Origin: Streptomyces sp. AV19
GTDB lineage: Bacteria; Actinomycetota; Actinomycetes; Streptomycetales; Streptomycetaceae
Assembly (NCBI RefSeq): GCF_015999245.1
Contig: NZ_JAEAMR010000003.1
Location: forward strand, 63,721-127,720
Reading direction: 5' to 3'
Length of the DNA: 64,000 nucleotides
Positions within the stretch are counted from its first letter, which is position 1, and each line of letters opens with the position of its first letter. The translations under genes and the position numbers were made by a program. The notes beneath the pieces are model-generated. The model worked only from the letters and a program-made list of their open reading frames with translations, ran no database searches and was not told the DNA's origin. This document shows positions 50,482 through 59,720 of this stretch, in pieces.

Positions 50482-52818
50482 GTGGCCGCGCAGAACGCCA
50501 CGAGCGCGCAGGTGGCGACGGAACCTGAGAAGGCCGCGGACGGGATCCGCGACCGCGAGATCGGTGCGGAGCAGCACCATCTGGACCGGGTGTACCGGCG
50601 CCTCGAGGAGAAGATCCACGAGGCGGAGTTCCTCATGGACGACGCCGCCAAGCGCGGCCAGGTCGGCACACCGGGCGCGTTCGCCGAGCGCGACGCCCAG
50701 GTCTTCCGTGCCGGCGTCCATCTCAACCGGCTCAACAGCGAGTTCGAGGACTTCCTGTTCGGCCGGATCGACCTGCTGCTCGGCAAGGACGGCAAGAAGG
50801 GGCCGGACGGCGCGTACACCTCCGTCGAACCCGCCGACGACGCCGTCCGCGACGAGCGGGCCGAGATCGCCGAGACCCTGCACATCGGCCGGATCGGCGT
50901 CCTCGACGCCGACTACTCCCCGCTCGTGATCGACTGGCGGGCCCCCGCCGCCGCGCCCTTCTACCGCGCGACGCCCGTGGCCCCCGGCCGCGTCGTGCGC
51001 CGCCGGGTCATCCGCTCCAAGGGCCGCCGGGTGCTCGGCGTCGAGGACGACCTGCTGCGCCCGGAGCTGCGCACCACCCTGGACGGCGCCGCGCTGCCGG
51101 TGGTCGGCGACGGCGCGCTGATGGCCGCGCTCGGCCAGGCCCGCAGTCACACCATGAGGGACATCGTTTCTTCGATCCAGGCCGAGCAGGACCTGGTGAT
51201 CCGCGCCCCCGCCGCCTCGGTGACCGAGGTCGAGGGCGGGCCGGGCACCGGCAAGACCGCCGTCGCGCTGCACCGCGCCGCGTACCTGCTCTACCAGGAC
51301 CGGCGCCGCTACGCCGGCGGCATCCTCGTCGTCTCGCCGACCCCGCTGCTCGTCGCCTACACCGAGGGCGTGCTGCCGTCGCTGGGCGAGGAGGGCCAGG
51401 TCGCGATCCGGGCGCTGGGCTCGCTGGTCGACGGCGCGGAGGCGGACACGTACGACGAGCCGGCCGTGGCCCGGATCAAGGGCTCGTCGCGGATGCTCAA
51501 GGTGCTGCGCAAGGCGGCCCGCGGTGCGCTGGACGTCCCGCGGAACGGCGGCGCCGTCCCGGAGCGGCTGCGCGTCGTCGCCTTCGGCGGCCGGATCGAG
51601 CTCGGCGCCGAGGAGCTCCACCGTATCCGGCAGACCGCCCTGGGCGGTACCGCGCCGGTCAATCTGCTGCGCCCGCGCGCCCGCCGGCTGATCCTGGACG
51701 CCCTGTGGGCCAGGTCCGGCGGCCCCAAGCGCTACACCGACCCGGAGCTCGCCGCGGAGGCGCGCGCCGCGTTCGACGAGGACATCACCACCGAGGAGGA
51801 CTTCCTGGCCTTCCTGTCCGCCTGGTGGCCGGAACTGACGCCCCGTCAGGTGCTGGTGCTGCTGGCCGACGAGCGCCGCCTGGCGCGCTGGACGCGCCGG
51901 GTCCTCAACCCGCGCGAGACCCGGCTGCTGGCCCGCTCCCTGGGCCGCCTCGACGCGGACGGCAGGGGCCCGCTGTCGGTCCACGACGTGGCGCTGCTCG
52001 ACGAGTTGGAGACGCTGCTCGGCGCCCCGGCGCGGCCGAGGAAGCCCCGCGAGGCGGACCCGCTCGACCACCTCACCGGCCTGGAGGAGCTGATGCCCGA
52101 GCGCGGCGAGTCGCGCCGCGAGCGGGCGGAGCGGCTGGCGCAGGAGCGGCGGGACTACGCGCACGTCATCGTGGACGAGGCGCAGGACCTGACGCCGATG
52201 CAGTGGCGCATGGTCGGCCGCCGGGGCCGGCACGCGACCTGGACGGTGGTCGGCGACCCGGCCCAGTCCTCCTGGTCCGACCCCGACGAGGCGGCCCTCG
52301 CCCGGGACGAGGCGCTGGGCACCCGCCCCCGCCGCCGCTTCCAGCTCACCGTCAACTACCGCAACCCGGCCGAGATCGCCGAGCTGGCGTCGAAGGTGCT
52401 GGCCCTGGCGATGCCCGGGATGGAGGCGCCGTCCGCGGTCCGCTCGACCGGCGTCGAGCCGCGCTTCGCCGTCGCGGGCCCGGACCTGGCCGCGTCGGTC
52501 CGCGCGGAGGCGCGGCACCTGCTGGACGACGTGGAGGGCACGGTCGGCGTGGTCGTGCCGATGGGCCGGCGGGCCGAGGCCCGCGGCTGGCTGGCCGGGC
52601 TGGGTGACCGGGTCGTCGTCCTGGGCAGTCTGGAGGCCAAGGGCCTGGAGTACGACGCGACGATGGTGGTCACGCCCGCCGGGATCGCGGACGAGTCCCC
52701 AGCGGGTCTGCGGGTGCTGTACGTGGCCCTGACCCGCGCCACGCAGCGGCTGACCGTGCTGGCGGGGGAGCGGGACGAGCCGGACGCGGACGGGGTGCCG
52801 GACCTGCTGCGCGACTGA
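50482..52818 (+). CDS. HelD-like UvrD/Rep-family ATPase
   Basis: A 778-aa protein from GTG 50482 behind AAGGGGG. An N-terminal coiled coil (EQHHLDRVYRRLEEKIHEAEFLMDDA, about 25-55) precedes the split SF1 motor. Walker A is GGPGTGKTAVALHRAAYL (about 253), motif II is VIVDEAQDLTPMQW and the later motifs are TVNYRNPAEIAELA and VALTRATQRL. The coiled coil plus SF1 core without a 1A/1B DNA-helicase insertion is typical of HelD, which removes stalled RNA polymerase from DNA and can antagonise rifampicin. No rifampicin-associated element is visible upstream. Confidence 0.88.
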   Translation: MAAQNATSAQVATEPEKAADGIRDREIGAEQHHLDRVYRRLEEKIHEAEFLMDDAAKRGQVGTPGAFAERDAQVFRAGVHLNRLNSEFEDFLFGRIDLLLGKDGKKGPDGAYTSVEPADDAVRDERAEIAETLHIGRIGVLDADYSPLVIDWRAPAAAPFYRATPVAPGRVVRRRVIRSKGRRVLGVEDDLLRPELRTTLDGAALPVVGDGALMAALGQARSHTMRDIVSSIQAEQDLVIRAPAASVTEVEGGPGTGKTAVALHRAAYLLYQDRRRYAGGILVVSPTPLLVAYTEGVLPSLGEEGQVAIRALGSLVDGAEADTYDEPAVARIKGSSRMLKVLRKAARGALDVPRNGGAVPERLRVVAFGGRIELGAEELHRIRQTALGGTAPVNLLRPRARRLILDALWARSGGPKRYTDPELAAEARAAFDEDITTEEDFLAFLSAWWPELTPRQVLVLLADERRLARWTRRVLNPRETRLLARSLGRLDADGRGPLSVHDVALLDELETLLGAPARPRKPREADPLDHLTGLEELMPERGESRRERAERLAQERRDYAHVIVDEAQDLTPMQWRMVGRRGRHATWTVVGDPAQSSWSDPDEAALARDEALGTRPRRRFQLTVNYRNPAEIAELASKVLALAMPGMEAPSAVRSTGVEPRFAVAGPDLAASVRAEARHLLDDVEGTVGVVVPMGRRAEARGWLAGLGDRVVVLGSLEAKGLEYDATMVVTPAGIADESPAGLRVLYVALTRATQRLTVLAGERDEPDADGVPDLLRD

Positions 52819-52867
52819 CGCGTCGGCCGCCGCGGGACGGGACCGACCGGAACGGGCGCTGCCGGGA

Positions 52868-52895
52868 ATGACTTTCCGGGGGCGTTTGTTAGCCT
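52868..52895 (+). promoter_or_regulatory. promoter of candidate ncRNA
   Basis: ATGACT (52868-52873) and TAGCCT (52890-52895) with a 16-bp spacer form a good sigma-70-type promoter, about 7 nt before the closing stem of the RNA. Confidence 0.5.
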
Positions 52896-52900
52896 GAGTA

Positions 52901-53031
52901 CGGCACCGGCTCGATCCAAGCCCCCGGGCCCAACCTTTGTCGCTACGAGCGACCACTTGCCGCGAGGCGAGCATGGCGGGCCGGTGCCGCTCAACTCTTC
53001 GACGGGCGCCCTTCACACGAAGGGCGCCCGT
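52901..53031 (+). ncRNA. candidate structured small RNA
   Basis: CGGCACCGGC (52901-52910) pairs perfectly with GCCGGTGCCG (52980-52989), enclosing a hairpin GTCGCT-acg-AGCGAC (52939-52953), a small GCGA-capped stem and a C-rich stretch (GCCCCCGGGCCC). A perfect 13-bp terminator stem follows at 53002-53031. With the promoter just upstream this defines a ~130-nt transcript with no plausible frame. The C-rich loops recall actinobacterial C-rich sRNAs such as 6C RNA, but I cannot confirm the family. The rest of 52819-53205 holds the promoter of the gene at 53206. Confidence 0.5.
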
Positions 53032-53205
53032 TGTGTTTCCGCAGGTTGGCGGGCGGGCCGCTCTCCCATGCCGTTCTCATATGGTGAAAGCCGCCTTCCG
53101 GAATTCCCCGGCCGGTTACCGTCTACCAGTCGGTAGGTGGGACGATCGAACGTCGCGCGGACGTTGCGCGCAGCACGACGTGATCAGGGAAAGTGGGAAG
53201 CGGCC

Positions 53206-54168
53206 ATGGCAACGGCGCCTAGCGTCTCGTACTCGATGACGGTCCGACTGGAAGTGCCCGCCGGTGGTACCGCGGTCAGTCAGCTCACCACGGCCGTGGA
53301 GTCGTCCGGTGGTTCGGTGACGGGTCTGGATGTGACCGCGTCGGGTCATGAGCGGTTGCGGATCGATGTGACGGTGGCGGCGACGTCGACGGCACATGCG
53401 GACGAGATCGTGGACAAGCTGCGGGGGATCGAGGGGGTGTCGGTCGGGAAGGTGTCCGACCGGACGTTCCTGATGCACCTGGGCGGGAAGATCGAGATGG
53501 CGTCGAAGCATCCGATCCGTAACCGTGACGATCTGTCGATGGTCTACACGCCGGGTGTGGCGCGGGTGTGCATGGCGATCGCGGAGAATCCGGAGGACGC
53601 GCGGCGTCTGACGATCAAACGGAACTCGGTTGCGGTGGTCACGGACGGCTCCGCGGTGCTGGGGCTGGGGAACATCGGGCCGATGGCGGCGTTGCCGGTG
53701 ATGGAGGGCAAGGCGGCGCTCTTCAAGCGGTTCGCGGGGATCGACGCGTGGCCGATCTGTCTGGACACGCAGGATCCGGACGCGATCGTGGAGATCGTGA
53801 AGGCGATCGCGCCGGGGTTCGCGGGGATCAACCTGGAGGACATCTCCGCGCCGCGGTGTTTCGAGATCGAGGCGCGGTTGCGCGAGGCGCTGGACATCCC
53901 GGTCTTCCACGACGACCAGCACGGCACGGCGATCGTGGTGCTGGCGGCGTTGACGAACGCGTTGCGGGTGGTGGGCAAGGGGATCGGTGATGTGCGGGTC
54001 GTCATGTCCGGTGCGGGTGCGGCCGGTACGGCGATCCCGGCGCTTGAGGACAGCGCCCGGAGGGCGCTTCGGGGGTCAGGGGCGGAGCCCCGAAAAGGGG
54101 GCCGGGGGCGAAGCCCCCGCTTCCGGCCGGAGGGCGGAGGGGGCCGGGGTCTCCCCGGGAAACGGTGA
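53206..54168 (+). pseudogene. malic enzyme, 3'-truncated copy
   Basis: ATG 53206, with GGGAAG upstream, opens an ACT-like N-terminal domain (about 1-80) and the malic-enzyme catalytic domain (YTPGVARVC, Lys in the active site region GKAALFKRFAG, and FHDDQHGTAIV). At residue 277, inside the Rossmann motif MSGAGAAGTAIP, the family sequence stops and the frame runs 44 residues through an interspersed repeat to a TGA at 54168. About 190 C-terminal residues, including most of the NAD(P)-binding domain, are missing. The product should be inactive. It lines up without indels with 63169-64000 over 832 nt. Confidence 0.85.
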
Positions 54169-54177
54169 AAGGGCGGG
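54037..54177 (-). repeat. interspersed repeat, copy 3, at truncation point
   Basis: Runs from CCGGCGCTTGAGGACAG to GAAACGGTGAAAGGGCGGG. It lacks only the first ~10 bases of the family's end, exactly where malic-enzyme homology stops, so the junction lies within the repeat end. Confidence 0.8.
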
Positions 54178-54359
54178 TCGGGGAAAATCAACCGGCACCC
54201 GCCGGCCCGCAGCGCCCCCCGACCCCGACCCAGACCGCGCGGACCGCCACAACTCCCCTCCCGCCCAGGCCAGTCGGACGGCATCACCGACGCACACCCC
54301 ACCCACCGGACCGTTATTGACCCGCGAGCTGTCCGACCCACGAAGTAGTCTGCTCGACG

Positions 54360-56186
54360 ATGACTGACGACCAGATACCGCACACCTTCCAAGTCGACCT
54401 GCGCGGCCTGGTGGACCTGCTGTCCCACCACCTCTACTCCAGCCCCAAGGTCTACCTGCGCGAACTGCTGCAGAACGCCGTCGACGCGATCACCGCCCGC
54501 CGCGCCGCCGACCCAGGGGCGCCCGCGACCGTCCGCCTGGTCGCGGAGGACGGCCGGCTGCGCGTCGAGGACAGCGGCATCGGCCTGACCGAGGGCGACG
54601 TCCACGACCTCCTGGCCACGATCGGCCGGAGTTCCAAGCGCGACGACGCCGTTCACGAGGGACTCGAGTCGGCGCGCTCGGAGTTCCTCGGCCAGTTCGG
54701 CATCGGGCTGCTCGCCTGCTTCGTCGTCGCCGAGGAGATACGCGTCGTCAGCCGCTCGGCCAAGGAGCACGGGGCACTCCCGGTCGAGTGGACGGCCCGC
54801 GACGACGGTTCGTACACCGTCCGCACCCTGCCCGACGAAGCCCGCCCCGAGCCCGGCACCACCGTCCACCTCAACGCCCGCCGCGGCGCCGCCGACTGGC
54901 TCTCCGAGGAGCGCGTCACCGCCCTCGCCGAGGACTTCGGCTCGCTCCTGCCCTACGACGTCCGCGTCGGCGACACCCCGGTCACCGACCGGCCCGCCGT
55001 GTGGGAGCGCGCGCACCCCGGCCCCGCCGCCCGCCGCGCCGCCCTGGCCCGCCACTGCCAGGAGCTCTTCGGCTTCGCCCCGCTCGACAGCATCGACCTC
55101 GACGTACCGCTGGCCGGCGTCCGGGGAGTCGCCTACGTCCTGCCGCAGGCCGTCAGCCCGGCGCAGCGCGCGGGCCACCGCGTCCACCTCAAGGGCATGC
55201 TGCTCACCGACCGCGCCGACGACCTGCTGCCCGACTGGGCGTTCTTCGTCCGCTGCGTCATCGACACCGACAGCCTGCGCCCGACGGCCTCCCGTGAGAG
55301 CCTCTACGACGACGAGCGGCTCGCCGCCGTCCGTGAGGCCCTGGGCGAGCGCGTCCGCGACTGGCTCGCCGGGCTCGCCGCCGGTGACCAGGAGCGGCTG
55401 CGCCAGTTCCTGGCCGTCCACCACCTCGGCGTCAAGTCCCTGGCCCGGCACGACGCGGACATGCTGCGCACCATGCTGCCGTGGCTGCCCTTCGAGACGA
55501 GCGACGGGCACCTGTCGCTGGAGGAGTTCGCCCAGCGCCACCCCGTCGTCCACTTCACGACCGGCGTCGAGGAGTTCCGGCAGGTGGCGCCGATCGCCGC
55601 CGCCCAGGGCATCGGCGTGGTCAACGGCGGCTACACCTTCGACGCCGACCTCGTCCGGCTGCTGCCCCGGGTGCGTCCGGGCACCACCGTGGCCGAGCTG
55701 GACGCCGAGACCGTCACCGCGCACCTCGACCACGTCGACGCCGCCGACGAACTGGCCCTGTCCGGCTTCCTGTCGGCCGCCCGCGCCCGCCTGGACGCGC
55801 TCGGCTGCGACGTGGTCGTCCGGGCGTTCCTGCCCGTCACCGTACCCGCCCTGCACCTGGACGACCGGTCCGCCCGGCACGAACGGGCCCGCGAGGAGGA
55901 GGAGTCCAAGGCCGACGACCTGTGGACGTCCATCCTCGGCTCGCTGCGCGACGAGACCCCCCGCGCCCGCCTCGTCCTCAACCACCTCAGCCCCCTGGTG
56001 CGCCGCCTGGGCGCCCTGGAGGACCGCGACCTGGCGGGCACCGCCGCCGAGGCGCTGTACGGGCAGGCCCTGCTGATGGCCCAGCGCCCGCTGCGGCCGG
56101 CCGACTCGGCCCTGCTCAACCGCGCCTTCCTGGGCCTTCTGGAATGGGCGGCCCACCCCACCACCGCGTCCGAGGAGGGCCGTTGA
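54360..56186 (+). CDS. HSP90-family chaperone-like ATPase
   Basis: A 608-aa HtpG-like protein. The N-terminal GHKL ATPase has YLRELLQNAVDAI (Glu/Asn), VEDSGIGLTEGD and LGQFGIGLLACFVVAEE. The middle domain includes VHLKGMLLTDRADDLLPDWAFFVRCVIDTD, matching HtpG's client/ATP-sensing loop, and the C-terminal dimerisation region is present but diverged. It differs from canonical HtpG (for example GFYSAF is GLLACF), so a specialised role with its TPR partner is likely. TAGTCT at 54346-54351, 8 nt before the ATG, may be a -10 box for a near-leaderless transcript. Confidence 0.87.
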   Translation: MTDDQIPHTFQVDLRGLVDLLSHHLYSSPKVYLRELLQNAVDAITARRAADPGAPATVRLVAEDGRLRVEDSGIGLTEGDVHDLLATIGRSSKRDDAVHEGLESARSEFLGQFGIGLLACFVVAEEIRVVSRSAKEHGALPVEWTARDDGSYTVRTLPDEARPEPGTTVHLNARRGAADWLSEERVTALAEDFGSLLPYDVRVGDTPVTDRPAVWERAHPGPAARRAALARHCQELFGFAPLDSIDLDVPLAGVRGVAYVLPQAVSPAQRAGHRVHLKGMLLTDRADDLLPDWAFFVRCVIDTDSLRPTASRESLYDDERLAAVREALGERVRDWLAGLAAGDQERLRQFLAVHHLGVKSLARHDADMLRTMLPWLPFETSDGHLSLEEFAQRHPVVHFTTGVEEFRQVAPIAAAQGIGVVNGGYTFDADLVRLLPRVRPGTTVAELDAETVTAHLDHVDAADELALSGFLSAARARLDALGCDVVVRAFLPVTVPALHLDDRSARHERAREEEESKADDLWTSILGSLRDETPRARLVLNHLSPLVRRLGALEDRDLAGTAAEALYGQALLMAQRPLRPADSALLNRAFLGLLEWAAHPTTASEEGR

Positions 56187-59074
56187 GCACCACCGTCGCC
56201 GCCGTCCGCGAGGCGCTCCAGGAGAACATGCGCGAGCCCGAGGGTCCCGCGCGCAACGCCCGCGCCGAGCGCCTGGTCGAGGAGGCCGGGCACACGGGCG
56301 ACACCGCCCTGCTGCTCGACACCCTCTTCAACCTGCTGTCCGCCTACAACTTCAGCTCCGAGTCGGAGAAGATGTTCGTGCCGTTCGCCCGCGTGCTGCG
56401 CATGTGGGACGAACGCCCGGACGACTTCGACGAGTTCGCCGCCCACCGGCTGCACTGGATGTTCAAGTGGGTCTCCAGTGGCATGCTCGACCAGCCGGGC
56501 ATCCCGCTGGCCTCCGTCGAGAAGTGGCAGACGGAGATGGAGCACCGCTACCGGCTCGCCGGCTACAGCGAACGGGCCGTGCGCCAGGGCGAGTTCCGCA
56601 TCGCCCGGGACACCGGCGACCTCCCGCGCGCCGAGCGGGCCTTCGCCGCCTGGCTCGCCGCCGACCGCGACGAGATGAGCGACTGCCACGCCTGCGAGCT
56701 CAACACCCAGGGCGCGTGGCTCAGCCACCTCGACCGCCCGGCCGAGGCGCTGGAGACCTGGGCGCCGGTCCTGGCCGGCGAGCACACCTGTGCCCACGAG
56801 CCGCACGTGGTCCTGGCGTCCTCGTTGCTCCCGCTGGTGCGGCTCGGCCGCACGGACGAGGCCCGCGCCCACCACCTGCGCGGCTACCGGATGATCCGCG
56901 ACATGGAGTCGATGCGCTCCACCGTCGCCGACCACATCGAGTTCTGCGCGCTGACCGGCAACGAGGCCCGCGCGCTGGAGCTCCTGGCCGAGCACGGCGG
57001 CCACTTCGCGCCCTCCGGCGACCCCGACACCCTGCTCGACTTCCTCGCCGCCGTCGCCCTGCTCGCCCGCCGCCTGGGCGAACTGGGGCTCGGCGGACAG
57101 GAGATGCCCGGCCCGGCCGGACGCGCCTGGACCGCCGACGCGCTCCACGCGTACGCCCGCGCCGAGGCCCTGGCCCTGGCCGGCCGCTTCGACGCGCGCA
57201 ACGGCAGCACCGTCACGAGCGCCCGGGCCACCGCGCGGATGGACGCCGAGCCGTTGGCGGAGCGGCTGCCGCTGGGTGTCCGGGCACAGCGGCTGACCAC
57301 CGGCCCGCGCCCGGCTCCGGCGGCTCCGGCGGCTCCGGAGGCTCCGGCGGGCGAGGACGTGCAGACGCTGCTGGCCACGGCCCGCGGGCTCGCCGAGGAG
57401 CTCGACCCGGGCGCGCGGGCGGCCTGGGACGCGGCCTGCCGGGCCGCCGGTGACGGAGCCGGCCTCGACGCGTCGGCCCGGGCCGAGCTCGCCGACCACG
57501 CCGCGGTCCACGGGACCGGCGACCTGGAGGCGCGCGCCGCCCGCTTCCTGGAGGCGGCGGCGCTGTACGAGGAGGCCGGCCGGCCCGTGGACGCGGCCGG
57601 CGCGCGGGCGCGCCACGCGCTCGCCCTCGCGCTGACGGGCCGGGACGCGGACGCCCTGGCCGGGGTGGAGGCGGAGTGCGCGCGCCTGCGCGCGCTGGAC
57701 GCGCCGCCGCGCCGGATCGCCTCGGCCCTGCTGTACCGGTGCAGGGTGCTGCTGCACCTGCTGCCCGAGGGGCCCGAAGCGACGCCCGCCTCGGAGGCGT
57801 TGGAGCACGCGATCGACGAGGTACTCGCCTACGCCGAGGAGCACGCGGCTGAAGGGCGCGCGATGCGGGCCCGCGTCGCGGACGCCTTCGAGCTGCGCGG
57901 CGAGGCCGCCCTCGCGGCGGGCGACCCGGCCCGGGCCGCCGCGGCCTTCGCGCGGTCGGCGCAGGCCGCGGACGAAGCGGGCATCCCCTGGTACGCGACC
58001 GAGGCCCGGGGCGGGCTGGCGCAGGCCGCGATGGCCTGCGGCGACCCCGGGACGGCGATCGGCGCGGCGCGCTCGGCGCTGGAGCACGGCGCGGAGGTCC
58101 TGTCCGACGCCCCGACCGCCCGGCTGCACCTGATCCTCTCGGATGCGCTGGCCTCCGTCGGGGAGCGGGAGGCCGCGGTCGAGCACGCGCTGGAGGCCGC
58201 GCACTGGGCGGACCGGGCCGGGGAGGGCGAGACGCTGGGCGCCTGGGCCCGGCTCGCGCTCGGCGGGGCGCTGCACCGCCTCGGCCGGGCGGACGAGGCG
58301 GCGTCCGTGCTGGAGACGGTCCTTCCCGACCTGGAGCGCCACCACGACGAGGGGCAGGTCGTCCAGGCCCGCTGGTGGCTCGGCGAGTGCCTGGCCGCGC
58401 TGCGCGACCACCGGCAGGCGGCCGAGCAGTTCCTGCGCGCGGCGGGCGTCGCCCAGGGCTGGGACGACCAGCAGGACCACGCCGTCCTGGCCAACCTGGC
58501 CGCCGACTGCCTCGACCGGGCCGGCATGGACGACGAGGCGGACCGGGCCTACGAGCGGGCCGGGGCGCTCTGGCGCGAGCTGGGCCGCCCGGACGCGGTC
58601 GTCCGCGTGCTGCGCGCCCGGGCGTGGGTCGCCGCGCGCGGCGACGGCGGTCTCCCGGCGGCCCGGGAGCTGATGGCCTCGGCGGCGCGGGAGGCCGCGG
58701 GCGACGAGCAACTCCTCGCCGAGCTGGCGCAGACCCACCGGCAGACCGGCGAACTGGTCGTCCGCTCCTGCCCGGGCGAGCCGGGCGACGAGGACGAGGA
58801 CGGCACGGCGCGGGCGGCGTACGAGGAGGGGCTGGCCCATGCCGAGCGGGCCGCGGCCGTGTTCGCCGCGTGCGGCCCGGACCTGCGGGACCAGCGCACC
58901 GCCGCGCAGCTGATGGCCGCCTGGCTGGAGGCCGACCTCGGCCGGGCCGAGGAGGCGACGGCACGGGCCCGCGCGGTGGCCGAGGAGTACGGCGCCGAGG
59001 AGGAGGGCGTGGCGGAGGCGCGCCGGGAGGAGGCGGAGAGCGTCCTCAAGTATGTGGCGCAGCGGGTGGGTTGA
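56183..59074 (+). CDS. 963-aa TPR-repeat protein
   Basis: The start is TTG 56183 with GAGGAGG upstream, overlapping the HSP90-like stop as TTGA, so the two proteins are made together. The sequence is almost entirely paired helices with A..AL..F.RA-type TPR consensus, especially from about 480 to 940. A Pro/Ala linker (about 365-390) separates two superhelical halves. TPR proteins commonly dock onto HSP90, and here the genes are fused in one operon. It has no catalytic domain that I can see. Confidence 0.85.
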   Translation: MSTTVAAVREALQENMREPEGPARNARAERLVEEAGHTGDTALLLDTLFNLLSAYNFSSESEKMFVPFARVLRMWDERPDDFDEFAAHRLHWMFKWVSSGMLDQPGIPLASVEKWQTEMEHRYRLAGYSERAVRQGEFRIARDTGDLPRAERAFAAWLAADRDEMSDCHACELNTQGAWLSHLDRPAEALETWAPVLAGEHTCAHEPHVVLASSLLPLVRLGRTDEARAHHLRGYRMIRDMESMRSTVADHIEFCALTGNEARALELLAEHGGHFAPSGDPDTLLDFLAAVALLARRLGELGLGGQEMPGPAGRAWTADALHAYARAEALALAGRFDARNGSTVTSARATARMDAEPLAERLPLGVRAQRLTTGPRPAPAAPAAPEAPAGEDVQTLLATARGLAEELDPGARAAWDAACRAAGDGAGLDASARAELADHAAVHGTGDLEARAARFLEAAALYEEAGRPVDAAGARARHALALALTGRDADALAGVEAECARLRALDAPPRRIASALLYRCRVLLHLLPEGPEATPASEALEHAIDEVLAYAEEHAAEGRAMRARVADAFELRGEAALAAGDPARAAAAFARSAQAADEAGIPWYATEARGGLAQAAMACGDPGTAIGAARSALEHGAEVLSDAPTARLHLILSDALASVGEREAAVEHALEAAHWADRAGEGETLGAWARLALGGALHRLGRADEAASVLETVLPDLERHHDEGQVVQARWWLGECLAALRDHRQAAEQFLRAAGVAQGWDDQQDHAVLANLAADCLDRAGMDDEADRAYERAGALWRELGRPDAVVRVLRARAWVAARGDGGLPAARELMASAAREAAGDEQLLAELAQTHRQTGELVVRSCPGEPGDEDEDGTARAAYEEGLAHAERAAAVFAACGPDLRDQRTAAQLMAAWLEADLGRAEEATARARAVAEEYGAEEEGVAEARREEAESVLKYVAQRVG

Positions 59075-59201
59075 GGCCTGTTGAGGCCCGGCCGCCGGGC
59101 GGGGAGGGCCTTCCGGCCCGGGGGTGTTGCGGGGGCCGGGGCGGAGCCGCGTCGCGGGGGCGGGGGTGCGGCGGTATCGCGCCGGAGTCTTTCGCCCCCG
59201 C

Positions 59202-59360
59202 CCCGCCCTTTCACCGTTTCTCCCGGGGCTGCGCCCCTCGGCCCGGCACCGCGCTCCGCGCGGTGGTGCGGGGGCTTCGCCCCCTGCGCCCCCACCGGGG
59301 CTCCGCCCCGGACCCCGTTTCGCGGCTTCGCCGCTCGTCCTCAAACGCCGGACGGGCTGA
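59202..59360 (+). repeat. interspersed repeat, copy 4
   Basis: From CCCGCCCTTTCACCGTTTC to AACGCCGGACGGGCTGA, with several internal short palindromes. Confidence 0.8.
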
Positions 59361-59437
59361 AGTGCGCGCCCGTGCCGTAGTCCGGCCCGGGCCCGTAGCC
59401 CGGCAGGGCATGCGATTCGGCCCGGCGGGCCCATCAA

Positions 59438-59630
59438 TCAGCCCGTCCGGCGCTTGAGGACAGCGCCCGGAGGGCGCTTCGGGGGGCCAGGGGGCGTAGC
59501 CCCCGGAACAGGGGCCAGGGGCGGAGCCCCGGTGGGTGCAAGGGGCGGAGCCCCCGCACACCGCGCGGAGCGCGGTGCCCGGCCGAGGGGCGCAGCCCCG
59601 GAAGAAACGGTGAAAGGGGGGTGCCCCCTC
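59438..59630 (-). repeat. interspersed repeat, copy 5
   Basis: From TCAGCCCGTCCGGCGCTTGAG to GAAACGGTGAAAGGGGGG. Its first ~50 bp match the junction copy at 54037 most closely (same GAGGACAGCGCCCGGAGGG run). Confidence 0.8.
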
Positions 59631-59708
59631 TGGGGGGAGGGCCGGGGGCAAGAGACGCCGACCGCCACCACATACCACCGCTTCCACGATCCGCACCCCC
59701 ACCCCCCG

Positions 59709-59714
59709 TACCCT
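59709..59714 (+). promoter_or_regulatory. -10 box, leaderless UBP gene
   Basis: TACCCT ends 6 nt before ATG 59721, with no ribosome site, consistent with a leaderless transcript. Confidence 0.45.
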
Positions 59715-59720
59715 CGACCC

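Larger units (their letters stand above)
59075..59720. other. repeat-filled spacer
   Basis: No gene. It contains two oppositely oriented copies of the interspersed repeat (59202-59360 and 59438-59630) with GC-rich hairpin units (GGGGCTCCGCCCC-type), which can terminate the TPR gene. Confidence 0.75.
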
